Positions 56,197 through 64,000 of a stretch of DNA of 64,000 nt are shown in pieces. Made by a program: the position numbers and the translations under genes. The stretch spans positions 1 to 64,000 of the forward strand of contig NZ_VTOM01000025.1 in NCBI RefSeq assembly GCF_009765365.1, read 5' to 3'. The notes below the pieces were generated by a model, which saw only the letters and a list, made by a program, of their open reading frames with translations, did not search any database and was not told the origin of the DNA. This DNA is from Antarcticirhabdus aurantiaca (GTDB lineage Bacteria; Pseudomonadota; Alphaproteobacteria; Rhizobiales; Rhizobiaceae). The first letter of the stretch is position 1. Every line of letters starts with the position of its first letter.

Positions 56197-56370
56197 TCAG
56201 TCGGGATTCGCCTCGCCGTCCCCGTCGAGCGCGGTGCGCTCGACGACCTGGGCTTCGGTCCAGCCGCGCACCCATGCGCGCTGATGCGTGGATCCCGAGG
56301 CGTGTTCGCAAGATGAGGTCGGCTCGGCGCGCTGCCGCGCAAGATAACCCTCTTCGAAGGCTTCGATCAT
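56197..56370 (-). CDS. RMF/CrpP-like small protein
   Basis: A 57-residue protein: MIEAFEEGYLARQRAEPTSS, then CEHASGSTHQRAWVRGWTEA and a short acidic tail. The pattern EEGYLAR...C...W..GW resembles ribosome modulation factor and CrpP-like proteins, which dimerise 70S ribosomes or modify quinolones; the usual CPY is altered to CEH here. It converges on the ClC gene. Similar genes are widespread in Hyphomicrobiales. Whether it binds ribosomes is unknown. No strong ribosome-binding site was noted. Confidence 0.65.
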   Translation of the reverse strand: MIEAFEEGYLARQRAEPTSSCEHASGSTHQRAWVRGWTEAQVVERTALDGDGEANPD

Positions 56371-56679
56371 GGAAATGGGTTCGTCCTCTCGTGTCGTCGG
56401 GATCAGGCACGTTCACGTGCTTTGATCTTGGCCGATCCGAAGAAGGCCGTGGATTTCTGCTGCAGCCGAAATCGGCGAAGCTCGGCGTCGATGCCCGAAA
56501 TCTTGGAGCAGCGAGGGTTAATCGTTGCCTAATGGGGCGGTCCGGTCAAGCCGATGCGAGACCCGCCGCTCTCGTGTTAAGCTGCGGTCAAGCATGAGTC
56601 GGCGCCGGCCGGCATAGCTTATCGATGCTTAAAGCGGTGCAGCCGCTTCCATTCTCGGGTTCGAGCCCGGAGTTCTCCC
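56371..56679. other. Intergenic region between RMF-like gene and thyA
   Basis: 309 bases with no supported gene. It contains promoters for both divergent genes, which I could not place with confidence. One near-CtrA site occurs, TTAA-N7-CTAA at 56518-56532, which fits 7 of 8 fixed positions. A small GCACG/CGTGC hairpin lies near 56407-56420. No tRNA or repeat was seen. Confidence 0.4.
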
Positions 56680-57474
56680 ATGCGCCAATATCTCGACCTT
56701 CTCGCCCGCGTGCTGGAAACGGGCGTCGACCGGGGCGACCGGACGGGCACGGGAACGCGCTCGATCTTCGGCCACCAGATGCGATTCGACCTGTCGGAGG
56801 GCTTTCCGCTCGTCACGACGAAGAAGATCCATCTGCGCTCCGTGATCCACGAGCTGCTCTGGTTCCTGAAGGGCGAGACCAACATCCGCTATCTCAAGGA
56901 GAACGGCGTCCGGATCTGGGACGAGTGGGCCGACGAGAACGGCGATCTCGGACCCGTCTACGGGGCGCAGTGGCGCTCCTGGCCGGACGGGCGCGGGGGC
57001 ACGATCGACCAGATCGCCAAGGTGGTCGAGCAGATCCGCGCCAACCCGAACTCGCGCCGGCTCGTCGTGTCCGCCTGGAACCCGGCGGAGGTCGACGCCA
57101 TGGCGCTGCCGCCCTGCCATTGCCTGTTCCAGTTCTACGTGGCCGAGGGGCGGCTTTCCTGCCAGCTCTACCAGCGCTCGGGCGACGTGTTCCTCGGCGT
57201 GCCCTTCAACATCGCGTCTTACGCGCTCCTGACGGCGATGGTGGCGCAGGTGACGGGGCTGAAGCCCGGCGACTTCGTCCACACCTTCGGCGACGCGCAT
57301 CTTTACGCCGACCATTTCGAGCAGGCCCGGACGCAGCTCGCGCGAACGCCGCACCCGCTGCCGCGGCTGACGCTGAACCCCGAGGTGCGCGACCTCTTCG
57401 ACTTCCGCTACGAGGACATCGCCATCGAAGGCTACGAGCCCGACGCGCACATCGCGGCGAGGGTGGCGGTTTGA
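56680..57474 (+). CDS. thyA: Thymidylate synthase ThyA
   Basis: A 264-residue enzyme that makes dTMP from dUMP using methylene-tetrahydrofolate. The catalytic C146 lies in [12 protein letters not shown] at the same residue number as in E. coli. Other motifs: [31 protein letters not shown] (in part), [13 protein letters not shown] and HLYADHFEQ. Length is exactly that of E. coli ThyA. folA starts inside its last codon region, the common thyA-folA pair. Confidence 0.97.
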   Translation: MRQYLDLLARVLETGVDRGDRTGTGTRSIFGHQMRFDLSEGFPLVTTKKIHLRSVIHELLWFLKGETNIRYLKENGVRIWDEWADENGDLGPVYGAQWRSWPDGRGGTIDQIAKVVEQIRANPNSRRLVVSAWNPAEVDAMALPPCHCLFQFYVAEGRLSCQLYQRSGDVFLGVPFNIASYALLTAMVAQVTGLKPGDFVHTFGDAHLYADHFEQARTQLARTPHPLPRLTLNPEVRDLFDFRYEDIAIEGYEPDAHIAARVAV

Positions 57475-58001
57475 GCGCCGCGCGCCTCGCCCTCGTCGCG
57501 GTCGTGGCGGCGAGCCGGAACGGGGTGATCGGGCGGGACGGGGCGATGCCCTGGAGCCTGCCGAGCGACCTGAAGCATTATCGGCGGCTAACCATGAACA
57601 AGCCGATGATCATGGGCCGCAAGACGCTGGAGTCGATCGGGCGCGTTCTCGACGGGCGGGACACGATCGTCCTGACGCGATCGCAGGCGCTGCCCTTCGA
57701 CGGCGTGATTCTCGCGCGCTCGCCGGACGAAGCGCTGGAAAAGGCGGCGGAAGCGGCCCGTGCACGCGGTTCCGACGAAATCGTGATCGCCGGCGGAGGC
57801 GAGGTCTACGCGCTGTTCTGGGACCGGATCGACCGCATCGAACTGACGCGGGTCGAGATGGAAGTCGAGGGCGACGCGCGCTTGCCGGCGATCGACCCCG
57901 CACGCTTCCGCCGCCTGTCGGACGAAGCGGCGCCGCGGGGGCCTCGCGACAGCGCCGATACGCGCCATCTCGCCTTCGCGCGGGCCGGCGGCGACCGGTA
58001 A
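57471..58001 (+). CDS. folA: Dihydrofolate reductase FolA
   Basis: A 176-residue enzyme that regenerates tetrahydrofolate consumed by Thy[31 protein letters not shown] (shown in part here as its motif [12 protein letters not shown]) places the catalytic acid at D33. [15 protein letters not shown] and [15 protein letters not shown] bind NADPH. The start is TTG at 57471, overlapping the thyA stop (TTGA); the first ATG in frame would cut off the N-terminal strand. Confidence 0.93.
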   Translation: MSAARLALVAVVAASRNGVIGRDGAMPWSLPSDLKHYRRLTMNKPMIMGRKTLESIGRVLDGRDTIVLTRSQALPFDGVILARSPDEALEKAAEAARARGSDEIVIAGGGEVYALFWDRIDRIELTRVEMEVEGDARLPAIDPARFRRLSDEAAPRGPRDSADTRHLAFARAGGDR

Positions 58002-58164
58002 GCGGATCCACGCCGCGTTCATCATGCCGTACGCAGCGCATCCGAATGGCGTCGCGCCGCGTTGAAGATGGTTGGGGCAATTCCTATAAGTTCGAACACA
58101 GGTTTTCGTCGACATCCCGGGCACGCGTCCGCGATGGCGATACCCATCGTTCGGAAGGAAGAGG

Positions 58165-59379
58165 ATGCCCTGGAGCAATCAGACCGGGAACGGCGGCTGG
58201 AAAGGCGGCGGTGGCGGACCTTGGGGGCAGGGCCCCCAGCCCCCGCGCCCCGGCAACAATAACGGCTCGCCCGACCTGGAGGACATCCTGCGCCGGGGCC
58301 AAGACCGCCTGCGTCGCGCCATGCCCGGCGGCGGCGGACGCGGCGGCCCGAGCGGGCAGGGCGGTGGCCTCGCGCTCGGCGGCCTCGTGGTCGCCGGCCT
58401 CCTCGTGCTCTGGGGTTTCCAGTCCATCTACACCGTCCAGCCGGACGAGGTGGGCGTCGAGATGCTGTTCGGCAAGCCGAAGGAAGAGCTCTCCCAGCCC
58501 GGCCTGCACTTCGCCTTCTGGCCGCTCGAGACGGTGGACACGGTTCCCGTCACCGAGAACCAGATCCAGATCGGCGGGCGCGGCACCTCCGGCAACAGCG
58601 CCAACCAGACCGCCGGCCTGATGCTCTCTGGCGACCAGAACATCGTCGACGTGCAGTTCGCCGTGCTCTACCAGGTCGACAACCCGCAGAACTTCCTCTT
58701 CAACGTCGAAGATCCGACCGCCATGGTGCAGCAGGTCTCCGAGAGCGCCATGCGCGAGGTGGTCGGCCGGCGCCCGGTGCAGGACGTCTTCCGCGACGAC
58801 CGCGCTGGAATCGCCGAAGAGGTCCGCGCCATCACGCAGGACACGCTGAACCAGTACGGCACGGGCATCCGCATCAACGCCATCTCCATCGAGGACGCCT
58901 CGCCCCCCGACCAGGTGGCCGACGCGTTCGACGAGGTGCAGCGCGCCGAGCAGAACGAGGACCAGTTCATCGAGGAGGCCAACCTCTACCGCAACCAGCA
59001 GCTCGGCCGCGCGCAGGGCGAGGCGGCGCAGATCCGCGAAGACGCCGCCGCCTACCGGAACCGCGTCATCCAGCTCGCGGAAGGTGAGGCGGAGCGCTTC
59101 AGCCAGATCCTGGCCGAATACGAGAAGGCGCCGGAGATCACCCGCAAGCGCATCTTCCTGGAAACGATGGAGAACGTCCTCGGCAACTCCGCCAAGGTCA
59201 TCGTCGAGAACGGCGCGGCGGGCGCCAGCGGCATCGTGCCGTACCTGCCGCTGAACGAGCTTCCGCAGGGCAACCGCCAGGCGCCGAACCAGGCTCCGCA
59301 GGGCACGACCGGCGCGCCGCGCCTGCCCAATTCGCCGAGCGCGACCAACAGCAGCATCTCCACGCAGGGGGCGAACTGA
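58165..59379 (+). CDS. hflK: FtsH protease modulator HflK
   Basis: A 404-residue SPFH/prohibitin membrane protein that with HflC forms a cage around FtsH. A glycine-rich cytoplasmic N-terminus (GGWKGGGGGPWGQGPQPPRP) precedes one membrane helix (about 70-88), YTVQPDEVGVEMLFGKPKEEL, and the SPFH domain with VQFAVLYQVDNPQNFLFNV and ESAMREVVGRRPVQDV. A coiled coil follows (EEANLYRNQQLGRAQGEAAQI, in part), then a Gln/Asn/Pro tail. It overlaps hflC by one base (TGATG). Confidence 0.95.
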   Translation: MPWSNQTGNGGWKGGGGGPWGQGPQPPRPGNNNGSPDLEDILRRGQDRLRRAMPGGGGRGGPSGQGGGLALGGLVVAGLLVLWGFQSIYTVQPDEVGVEMLFGKPKEELSQPGLHFAFWPLETVDTVPVTENQIQIGGRGTSGNSANQTAGLMLSGDQNIVDVQFAVLYQVDNPQNFLFNVEDPTAMVQQVSESAMREVVGRRPVQDVFRDDRAGIAEEVRAITQDTLNQYGTGIRINAISIEDASPPDQVADAFDEVQRAEQNEDQFIEEANLYRNQQLGRAQGEAAQIREDAAAYRNRVIQLAEGEAERFSQILAEYEKAPEITRKRIFLETMENVLGNSAKVIVENGAAGASGIVPYLPLNELPQGNRQAPNQAPQGTTGAPRLPNSPSATNSSISTQGAN

Positions 59380-60461
59380 TGGCCAACCGTTTCTATGCCG
59401 GCCTCGTCGTCCTCGGCCTGATCGTCCTCGTCGCCTGGAACTCGATCTTCATCGTCAACGAGAAGGAGCAGGCGATCGTCCTGCGCTTCGGCGAGATCCA
59501 GCGCGTCGTCGATCAGCCGGGCCTCTACTTCAAGCTGCCCTTCGGCTTCGCGGGCGCCGACAACATCCAGGTCCTGCCGGACCGGCTGCTGCGCTTCGAC
59601 CTCGACGACATCCGCGTCCAGGTCTCGGGCGGCCGCTTCTACGAGGTCGACGCCTTCCTGGTCTACAACATCAACGACGCCGCCCGCTTCCGGCAGGCGG
59701 TCTCGGGCTCGATCCCGCTGGCCGAGCAGCGCCTGCGCACCCGTCTCGACGCGGCGCTGCGCCGGGTCTACGGCCTGCGCGGCTTCGAGGCGGCGCTGTC
59801 CAACGAGCGCGGCGAGATGATGCGCCAGGTTCGCGACGAACTGCGGACCGACGCGGAGTCGCTCGGCCTCGAGCTGACCGACGTGCGCATCCGCCGCACC
59901 GACCTCACGGCCGAAGTGTCCGAGCAGACCTACGAGCGCATGCGGGCCGAGCGCCTCGCCGAAGCCGAGCGCCTTCGTGCCCGCGGCCAGGTGGCGGCGC
60001 GCGAGATCCGCGCCCGCGCCGACCGCGAGGTGTCGGAAACCGTGGCGGCGGCGCAGCGCGAGTCGGAGATCCAGCGCGGTCAGGGCGACGCCCAGGCCAA
60101 CGCGACCTTCGCGGCCGCCTACGGCCGCGACCCCGGCTTCTTCGACTTCTACCGCTCGATGAGCGCTTATCGTCAGGCCCTGGAGAATACGGGCACGACG
60201 ATGGTGCTGACGCCGGACTCGGAGTTCTTCCGCTACTTCTCCTCGGGCGCGGTCGCCAACGGCGCGCCGTCGGTCGAGGGGGCGCAGCCGTCGATTCCCG
60301 CTCCGGGGCCGGCCGCAGCGGCACAGCCGCCGGCGCCTGCCGCGCCGCCGAGCGGCGAGGCGCAGAACGCCGCCCCGGCATTGCCGGCCACGCCCGGCAC
60401 CAGCGTCGCGCAGGACGGGGCGCCGCAGCCGGGCGAGACCACCGGCGCGGTCGCCCAGTGA
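59379..60461 (+). CDS. hflC: FtsH protease modulator HflC
   Basis: A 360-residue partner of HflK. Signal-anchor near residues 5-24 (GLVVLGLIVLVAWNSIFIV), then NEKEQAIVLRFGEIQRVVDQPGLYFKLPF (in part), the SPFH domain with RRTDLTAEVSEQTYERMRAER and a helical region, GQVAAREIRARADREVSETV. GRDPGFFDFYRSMSAY is typical. The tail is extended, about 70 Ala/Pro-rich residues. It starts at the hflK stop. Confidence 0.94.
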   Translation: MANRFYAGLVVLGLIVLVAWNSIFIVNEKEQAIVLRFGEIQRVVDQPGLYFKLPFGFAGADNIQVLPDRLLRFDLDDIRVQVSGGRFYEVDAFLVYNINDAARFRQAVSGSIPLAEQRLRTRLDAALRRVYGLRGFEAALSNERGEMMRQVRDELRTDAESLGLELTDVRIRRTDLTAEVSEQTYERMRAERLAEAERLRARGQVAAREIRARADREVSETVAAAQRESEIQRGQGDAQANATFAAAYGRDPGFFDFYRSMSAYRQALENTGTTMVLTPDSEFFRYFSSGAVANGAPSVEGAQPSIPAPGPAAAAQPPAPAAPPSGEAQNAAPALPATPGTSVAQDGAPQPGETTGAVAQ

Positions 60462-60483
60462 CCGCCCCGGCGTCTTCGGCTCC

Positions 60484-60669
60484 GTGACGGACTTCCTCTG
60501 CGCCCTCGGTCTCCTTCTGGTGATCGAGGGCGTCTTTTATGCGCTGTTTCCCGAGGCGTCGCGCCGGCTCGGCCGTTTGATCCAGGAGGTGCCGGACACG
60601 CAGCTGCGCCGCTCCGGGCTCTTTGCGGCGGTGGCGGGCGTGGGCATCGTCTGGCTCGTGCGCGGCTGA
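60484..60669 (+). CDS. DUF2065 family small membrane protein
   Basis: A 61-residue protein with two hydrophobic segments (LCALGLLLVIEGVFYALFP and SGLFAAVAGVGIVWLV). The signature ALGLLLVIEGVFYALFPE and the QEVPDTQLRRSGL loop identify DUF2065, commonly encoded near hflC. Start GTG at 60484, 22 bases after hflC. Role unknown, possibly linked to the HflKC complex or DegP. Confidence 0.88.
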   Translation: MTDFLCALGLLLVIEGVFYALFPEASRRLGRLIQEVPDTQLRRSGLFAAVAGVGIVWLVRG

Positions 60670-60818
60670 CGGACCGCCGGCGCGCGCTAGATTGGCGCGC
60701 GGCGCGTCCTCGTTTCATCTTGATTCGGCGCGGTTTTTGCGCTCGGCTCGACCCCTGAGGGATCCAAGCCGCCGGCCCGCGCGCCCCTGAGACCCCGTTC
60801 CAATCGGAAGGTTCCGCG

Positions 60819-62633
60819 ATGATCCAGTTCCGTCCCGCGCGCCGCCTCGCTGCCGTTCTCCTGTGCTCGGCGGCGCTCGGCAGTTCCCTGCCGGCCTTCG
60901 CGCAAGCGCCGAGCCCGCCGGGCGCTCCGCCGCAGGCCGACGTGGCGCCGGGCGGCACGCCGCCGGCCGAGGCCCCTCCGATGCTGCCGGCGCCCGCCGT
61001 CCCCGGCGGCGAGGCGACCCCCGAGACGCCGCCGCCCGGACCGGTGCCCGACGCCCTGCCCAATGCCGCGGCGCCCGCGGCCGATCCGGTCAATCCGGTG
61101 GCGCAGGAGATCAAGCGCATGCGCGGGCCGGGCTCGGTGGCCGATCTCGCCGAGGACCTTCTGCCGGCCGTGGTCAACATCTCGACGTCGCAGGACGTCG
61201 AGGCCGCCGGCCGCGGCCCGCGCGCGCAGGATCAGGACGAAGGCACCACGGACGAGGACGACGCGCCGCAGGCGTCGCCCGCGCCGGAGGGCGGCCCGGC
61301 CGAGCCGGGCGCCGAGCCCGAGCAGCGGGCCGAGCCGGGCGAGCGCTCGCCCGACGAGTCGCCGCTGCAGGATTATTTCGACGACCTCTTCAGCGGCGAG
61401 AACGGTGCCCAGGGCCGCCGGCTCGACGGCATGGGCTCCGGCTTCGTGATCGACCCCGCCGGCATCATCGTCACCAACAACCACGTCATCGCCGACGCCG
61501 ACGAGATCACCGTCAACTTCTCGGACGGATCGAGCCTCGAGGCGACGCTGGTCGGCGTCGATCCGAAGACCGACGTCGCGGTTCTCAAGGTCGAGCCGGA
61601 AAAGCCGCTGGACTTCGTCGAGTTCGGCGACTCGGAGAACATCCGCATCGGCGACTGGGTGATGGCGATCGGCAACCCGTTCGGCTTCGGGGGCTCGGTG
61701 TCGCTCGGCATCGTCTCGGCGCGGGACCGCAACATCAATGCGGGCCCCTACGACAACTTCATCCAGACCGACGCCGCCATCAACCGCGGCAATTCCGGCG
61801 GACCGCTGTTCAACATGGACGGCAAGGTCATCGGCATCAACACGGCGATCGTCTCGCCGACGGGCGGCTCGATCGGCATCGGCTTCTCGATCCCCGCGCT
61901 GCTCGCCAAGAACGTCGTCGATCAGCTGCGCGAATTCGGCGAGACACGGCGCGGCTGGCTCGGCATCCGCCTGCAGGCGGTGACGGACGACATCGCCCGC
62001 GGCCTGCGCCTGCCCGACACGAAGGGCGCCGTGGTCATGGGCGTCATCGAGGGCGGCCCGGCGGACACGGGCGAGATCAAGGTCGGCGACGTCATCACGA
62101 GCTTCGACGGGCGCGAGGTGGCGACCTCGCGCGACCTGCCGCTGATCGTCGCGGAAACGCCGGTCGGCAAGCGCGTGCCGATCACCATCCTGCGCAAGGA
62201 ATCGGCGGACGACGCGCCGCCGGTCGAAGTGACGGTGGAGATCACCCTCGGGCGCCTGGAGGACGGCGAGAAGCAGACGGCGGAAGCCGGCGCCGCCGCG
62301 ACGCCGGAGCCGGGCGCGCCGAGCGAGGAGGAGGGCGTGCGCCTCCTCGGCATGAGCATCGAGGACATCTCCGACGCTCTGCGCACGCGCTTCTCGCTCG
62401 CCGAGAACGCGGAAGGGGTGGTGGTGACGGAAGTCGCCCCGGCCTCGGCCGCAGCGGAGAAGGGCATCGAGGCGGGAACCCGCCTGACCGAGGTCGCGCA
62501 GGAGCCGGTGTCGAGCGCGCAGGAGGTTCGCGAAAAGATCGACGAGCTGAAGGCGGCCGGCCGCAAGAACGCGCTGCTGCTCCTGTCCTCGGCGACCGGC
62601 GATCTGCGCTTCGTGGTGCTGCCGCTGGAGTAG
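60819..62633 (+). CDS. degP: Periplasmic serine protease DegP/HtrA (Do family)
   Basis: A 604-residue trypsin-like protease and chaperone. Signal peptide about 1-28 (cleaved after AFA-QA). A long Pro/Ala/Glu-rich stretch follows (about 30-185), interrupted by [17 protein letters not shown]. Catalytic triad: H222 (TNNHVIA), D252 (KTDVAV) and S326 (GNSGGPL). Two PDZ domains follow (about 370-460 and 505-600). The acidic/proline insert around residues 130-185 is longer than usual. Position after hflKC-DUF2065 is conserved; together they handle envelope protein quality control. Confidence 0.95.
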   Translation: MIQFRPARRLAAVLLCSAALGSSLPAFAQAPSPPGAPPQADVAPGGTPPAEAPPMLPAPAVPGGEATPETPPPGPVPDALPNAAAPAADPVNPVAQEIKRMRGPGSVADLAEDLLPAVVNISTSQDVEAAGRGPRAQDQDEGTTDEDDAPQASPAPEGGPAEPGAEPEQRAEPGERSPDESPLQDYFDDLFSGENGAQGRRLDGMGSGFVIDPAGIIVTNNHVIADADEITVNFSDGSSLEATLVGVDPKTDVAVLKVEPEKPLDFVEFGDSENIRIGDWVMAIGNPFGFGGSVSLGIVSARDRNINAGPYDNFIQTDAAINRGNSGGPLFNMDGKVIGINTAIVSPTGGSIGIGFSIPALLAKNVVDQLREFGETRRGWLGIRLQAVTDDIARGLRLPDTKGAVVMGVIEGGPADTGEIKVGDVITSFDGREVATSRDLPLIVAETPVGKRVPITILRKESADDAPPVEVTVEITLGRLEDGEKQTAEAGAAATPEPGAPSEEEGVRLLGMSIEDISDALRTRFSLAENAEGVVVTEVAPASAAAEKGIEAGTRLTEVAQEPVSSAQEVREKIDELKAAGRKNALLLLSSATGDLRFVVLPLE

Positions 62634-62677
62634 GGGCACCTCGGCCGCGGCGGGGCTGTCCCCGGTTTTCCCGAGGA

Positions 62678-63565
62678 TCAGCCCGCCGCGAACGCGTCGC
62701 GCTTGTAGCCCTGCACGAAGAGCAGCGCGGTGAGGTCGCCGTGGTCGATGCGGTGCGGCGCCTTGGCCGCGACGGCGGGCTTGGCGTGAAGGGCGATGCC
62801 GGTGCCCGCCTTCAGGATCATCGGCAGGTCGTTGGCGCCGTCGCCGACGGCGATCGCGTCGGCGGGCGTGAGCCCGAGGCCGGCGGAGATGTCGAGAAGG
62901 GCCTCGACCTTGGCCTCGGCACCGAGAATCGGCTCGGCGACGCGGCCGATCAGGAGGCCGTTCTCGGACAAAAGCGTGTTGGCGCGGTTCTCGTGAAATC
63001 CGAGGGCGGCGGCGACCGGCCCGGTGAAGAGCGTGAACCCGCCGGACACGAGGGCGCAGCGCGCGCCGGCCGCCGACATGGTGGCGACGAGCGCGGCGCC
63101 GCCCGAGGCGTGAGTGATGCGGGTCTCGATGACGCGGTCGATCGTGTCGATCGGCAGATCCTTGAGGAGCGCGACGCGCTCGCGCAGCGCCGGCTCGAAG
63201 GCGATCTCGCCGTTCATGGCGCGCGCGGTGATCGCGGCGACCGCTTCCTTCAGGCCGAGCTCGGCGGCGAGCTCGTCGATGCATTCCTGCTCGATCATGG
63301 TGGAATCCATGTCGGCGAGGAGCAGCCTCTTGCGCCGGCCGGCCCGCTCCTGCACCACGGCGTCGAAGCGCCCGTCGGCGGCGAGGGCGGCCAGCGTCGC
63401 ACGGGCCTCGGGACCGGGTTCGGCGTCGAGGAACAGGTCGCAGGCGAAGCCCGGATCGAGCCAGTCGGCGGAGGCATCGGCGCCGAGGATCTTGGCGGCC
63501 GCGCGCGGCGCATCCGGCGGGAGCCCGTCGCCGCGCGGCGAGGCGATCAGCGTTGCGACGAACAT
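62678..63565 (-). CDS. serB: Phosphoserine phosphatase SerB
   Basis: A 295-residue HAD phosphatase, last step of serine synthesis. The N-terminal ~75 residues form an ACT-like domain. HAD motif I is D85-M-D87-S-T in [19 protein letters not shown]; motif [13 protein letters not shown]; motif III lysine segment AEAKVEALL; motif [18 protein letters not shown] 63565 begins [10 protein letters not shown]. It is convergent with degP (44 bases) and divergent from miaA, whose start is 30 bases away, so the promoters overlap. Confidence 0.95.
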   Translation of the reverse strand: MFVATLIASPRGDGLPPDAPRAAAKILGADASADWLDPGFACDLFLDAEPGPEARATLAALAADGRFDAVVQERAGRRKRLLLADMDSTMIEQECIDELAAELGLKEAVAAITARAMNGEIAFEPALRERVALLKDLPIDTIDRVIETRITHASGGAALVATMSAAGARCALVSGGFTLFTGPVAAALGFHENRANTLLSENGLLIGRVAEPILGAEAKVEALLDISAGLGLTPADAIAVGDGANDLPMILKAGTGIALHAKPAVAAKAPHRIDHGDLTALLFVQGYKRDAFAAG

Positions 63566-63595
63566 GGCGTGCACCTTGGCGAGGAGAGGTCTGGA

Positions 63596-64000
63596 ATGAC
63601 GGGCAGGCGGCGGGCGATCCTGATAGCGGGGCCGACCGCGAGCGGCAAGTCGGGCGCGGCGCTCGCCCTGGCCGAAGCCCGCAACGGCGTCGTCGTCAAC
63701 GCCGACTCCATGCAGGTCTATGACGGCCTGCGCATCGTCACCGCGCGGCCGTCCGCCGAGGACGAGGTGTGCGCTCCCCACCGCCTCTACGGGCACGTCG
63801 ACCCCGCGCAGACCTACTCGTCCGGCATGTGGCTGCGAGCGGTCGAGCCGGTTCTCGCCGCCGCCTGGAGCGAGGAGCGCCTGCCGATCGTGGTCGGCGG
63901 CACCGGCCTCTACTTCAGCGCGATTCTCGGTGGCCTCGACGAGATGCCGGCCGTGCCGGACGAGGTCCGGGCGCGCTGGCGGGAGGCCCTGACGGCCGAG
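63596..64000 (+). CDS. miaA: tRNA dimethylallyltransferase MiaA (3' truncated by window)
   Basis: The first 135 codons of the enzyme that prenylates A37 of tRNAs reading UNN codons. P-loop [17 protein letters not shown] near residues 11-27, [20 protein letters not shown] with the DSxQ motif (substrate A36-A37 recognition), HRLYGHVDP and [18 protein letters not shown] are all conserved. An AGGAGAGG ribosome-binding site precedes ATG 63596. The reading frame is still open at the window end. Confidence 0.95.
   Translation, partial: MTGRRRAILIAGPTASGKSGAALALAEARNGVVVNADSMQVYDGLRIVTARPSAEDEVCAPHRLYGHVDPAQTYSSGMWLRAVEPVLAAAWSEERLPIVVGGTGLYFSAILGGLDEMPAVPDEVRARWREALTAE

Overview
This window is a contiguous piece of a high-GC alphaproteobacterial chromosome, almost certainly Hyphomicrobiales (Rhizobiales). 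The evidence is the rhizobial gene order around mraZ-ftsZ, a BA14K-family protein, DUF4169 and DUF2065 proteins, an alpha-type SspB, a circularly permuted tmRNA gene, and TTAA-N7-TTAA (CtrA-type) sites ahead of cell-division genes. The tmRNA tag reads ANDNYAEARLAA, the form I associate with rhizobia. An Aurantimonadaceae-like genus is possible, but I cannot fix the genus. No IS element, prophage, CRISPR array, tRNA or rRNA was seen. Coding density is high and the region looks like vertically inherited core genome.

Layout. 1-2.7 kb: the 3' end of tuf with its terminator, then three surface-glycan-type genes (a GT-A glycosyltransferase and two tandem paralogues that resemble GT29 sialyltransferases). 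2.7-3.15 kb: RNase P RNA. 3.2-17.6 kb: the dcw cluster mraZ-rsmH-ftsL-ftsI-murE-murF-mraY-murD-ftsW-murG-murC-murB, nearly all with overlapping or abutting start/stop codons. A triple MraZ box and a CtrA-type box precede it, and an intrinsic terminator interrupts it between ftsI and murE. 17.8-19.9 kb: a PAS-GGDEF-EAL protein with a degenerate GGDEF motif sits inside the cluster. 20.0-25.0 kb: a second division block, ddl-ftsQ-ftsA-ftsZ, with its own CtrA-type box and a terminator after ftsZ. 25.2-31.6 kb: envelope and DNA-repair genes lpxC, bamD, recN and ligA.

31.7-44.4 kb is mixed: a YbjN-like secreted protein, a DEDDh exonuclease fused to a SWIM-type zinc motif, azlCD, a Tim44-domain protein, asparaginase, a hexapeptide acyltransferase, a small membrane protein with a SCO/Sco1 protein, prmA, an aminopeptidase P, a BA14K protein, an APC permease and an uncharacterised protein. 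44.4-52.8 kb: a UvrD/PcrA-type helicase, an FAD-linked D-lactate dehydrogenase type oxidase, and a very large AsmA protein that appears to use a CTG start.

52.8-54.2 kb is a minus-strand block encoding the two-piece tmRNA (ssrA), its ClpXP adaptor SspB, a DUF4169 protein and a ribbon-helix-helix protein, so tag and tag-reader lie side by side. 54.4-64 kb: a ClC-family channel, a tiny RMF/CrpP-like gene, thyA-folA, hflK-hflC-DUF2065-degP (membrane and periplasmic protein quality control), serB, and the 5' part of miaA running off the end.

All function calls come from reading motifs and remembered family features; no database search was run. Promoter and operator calls are pattern matches only.
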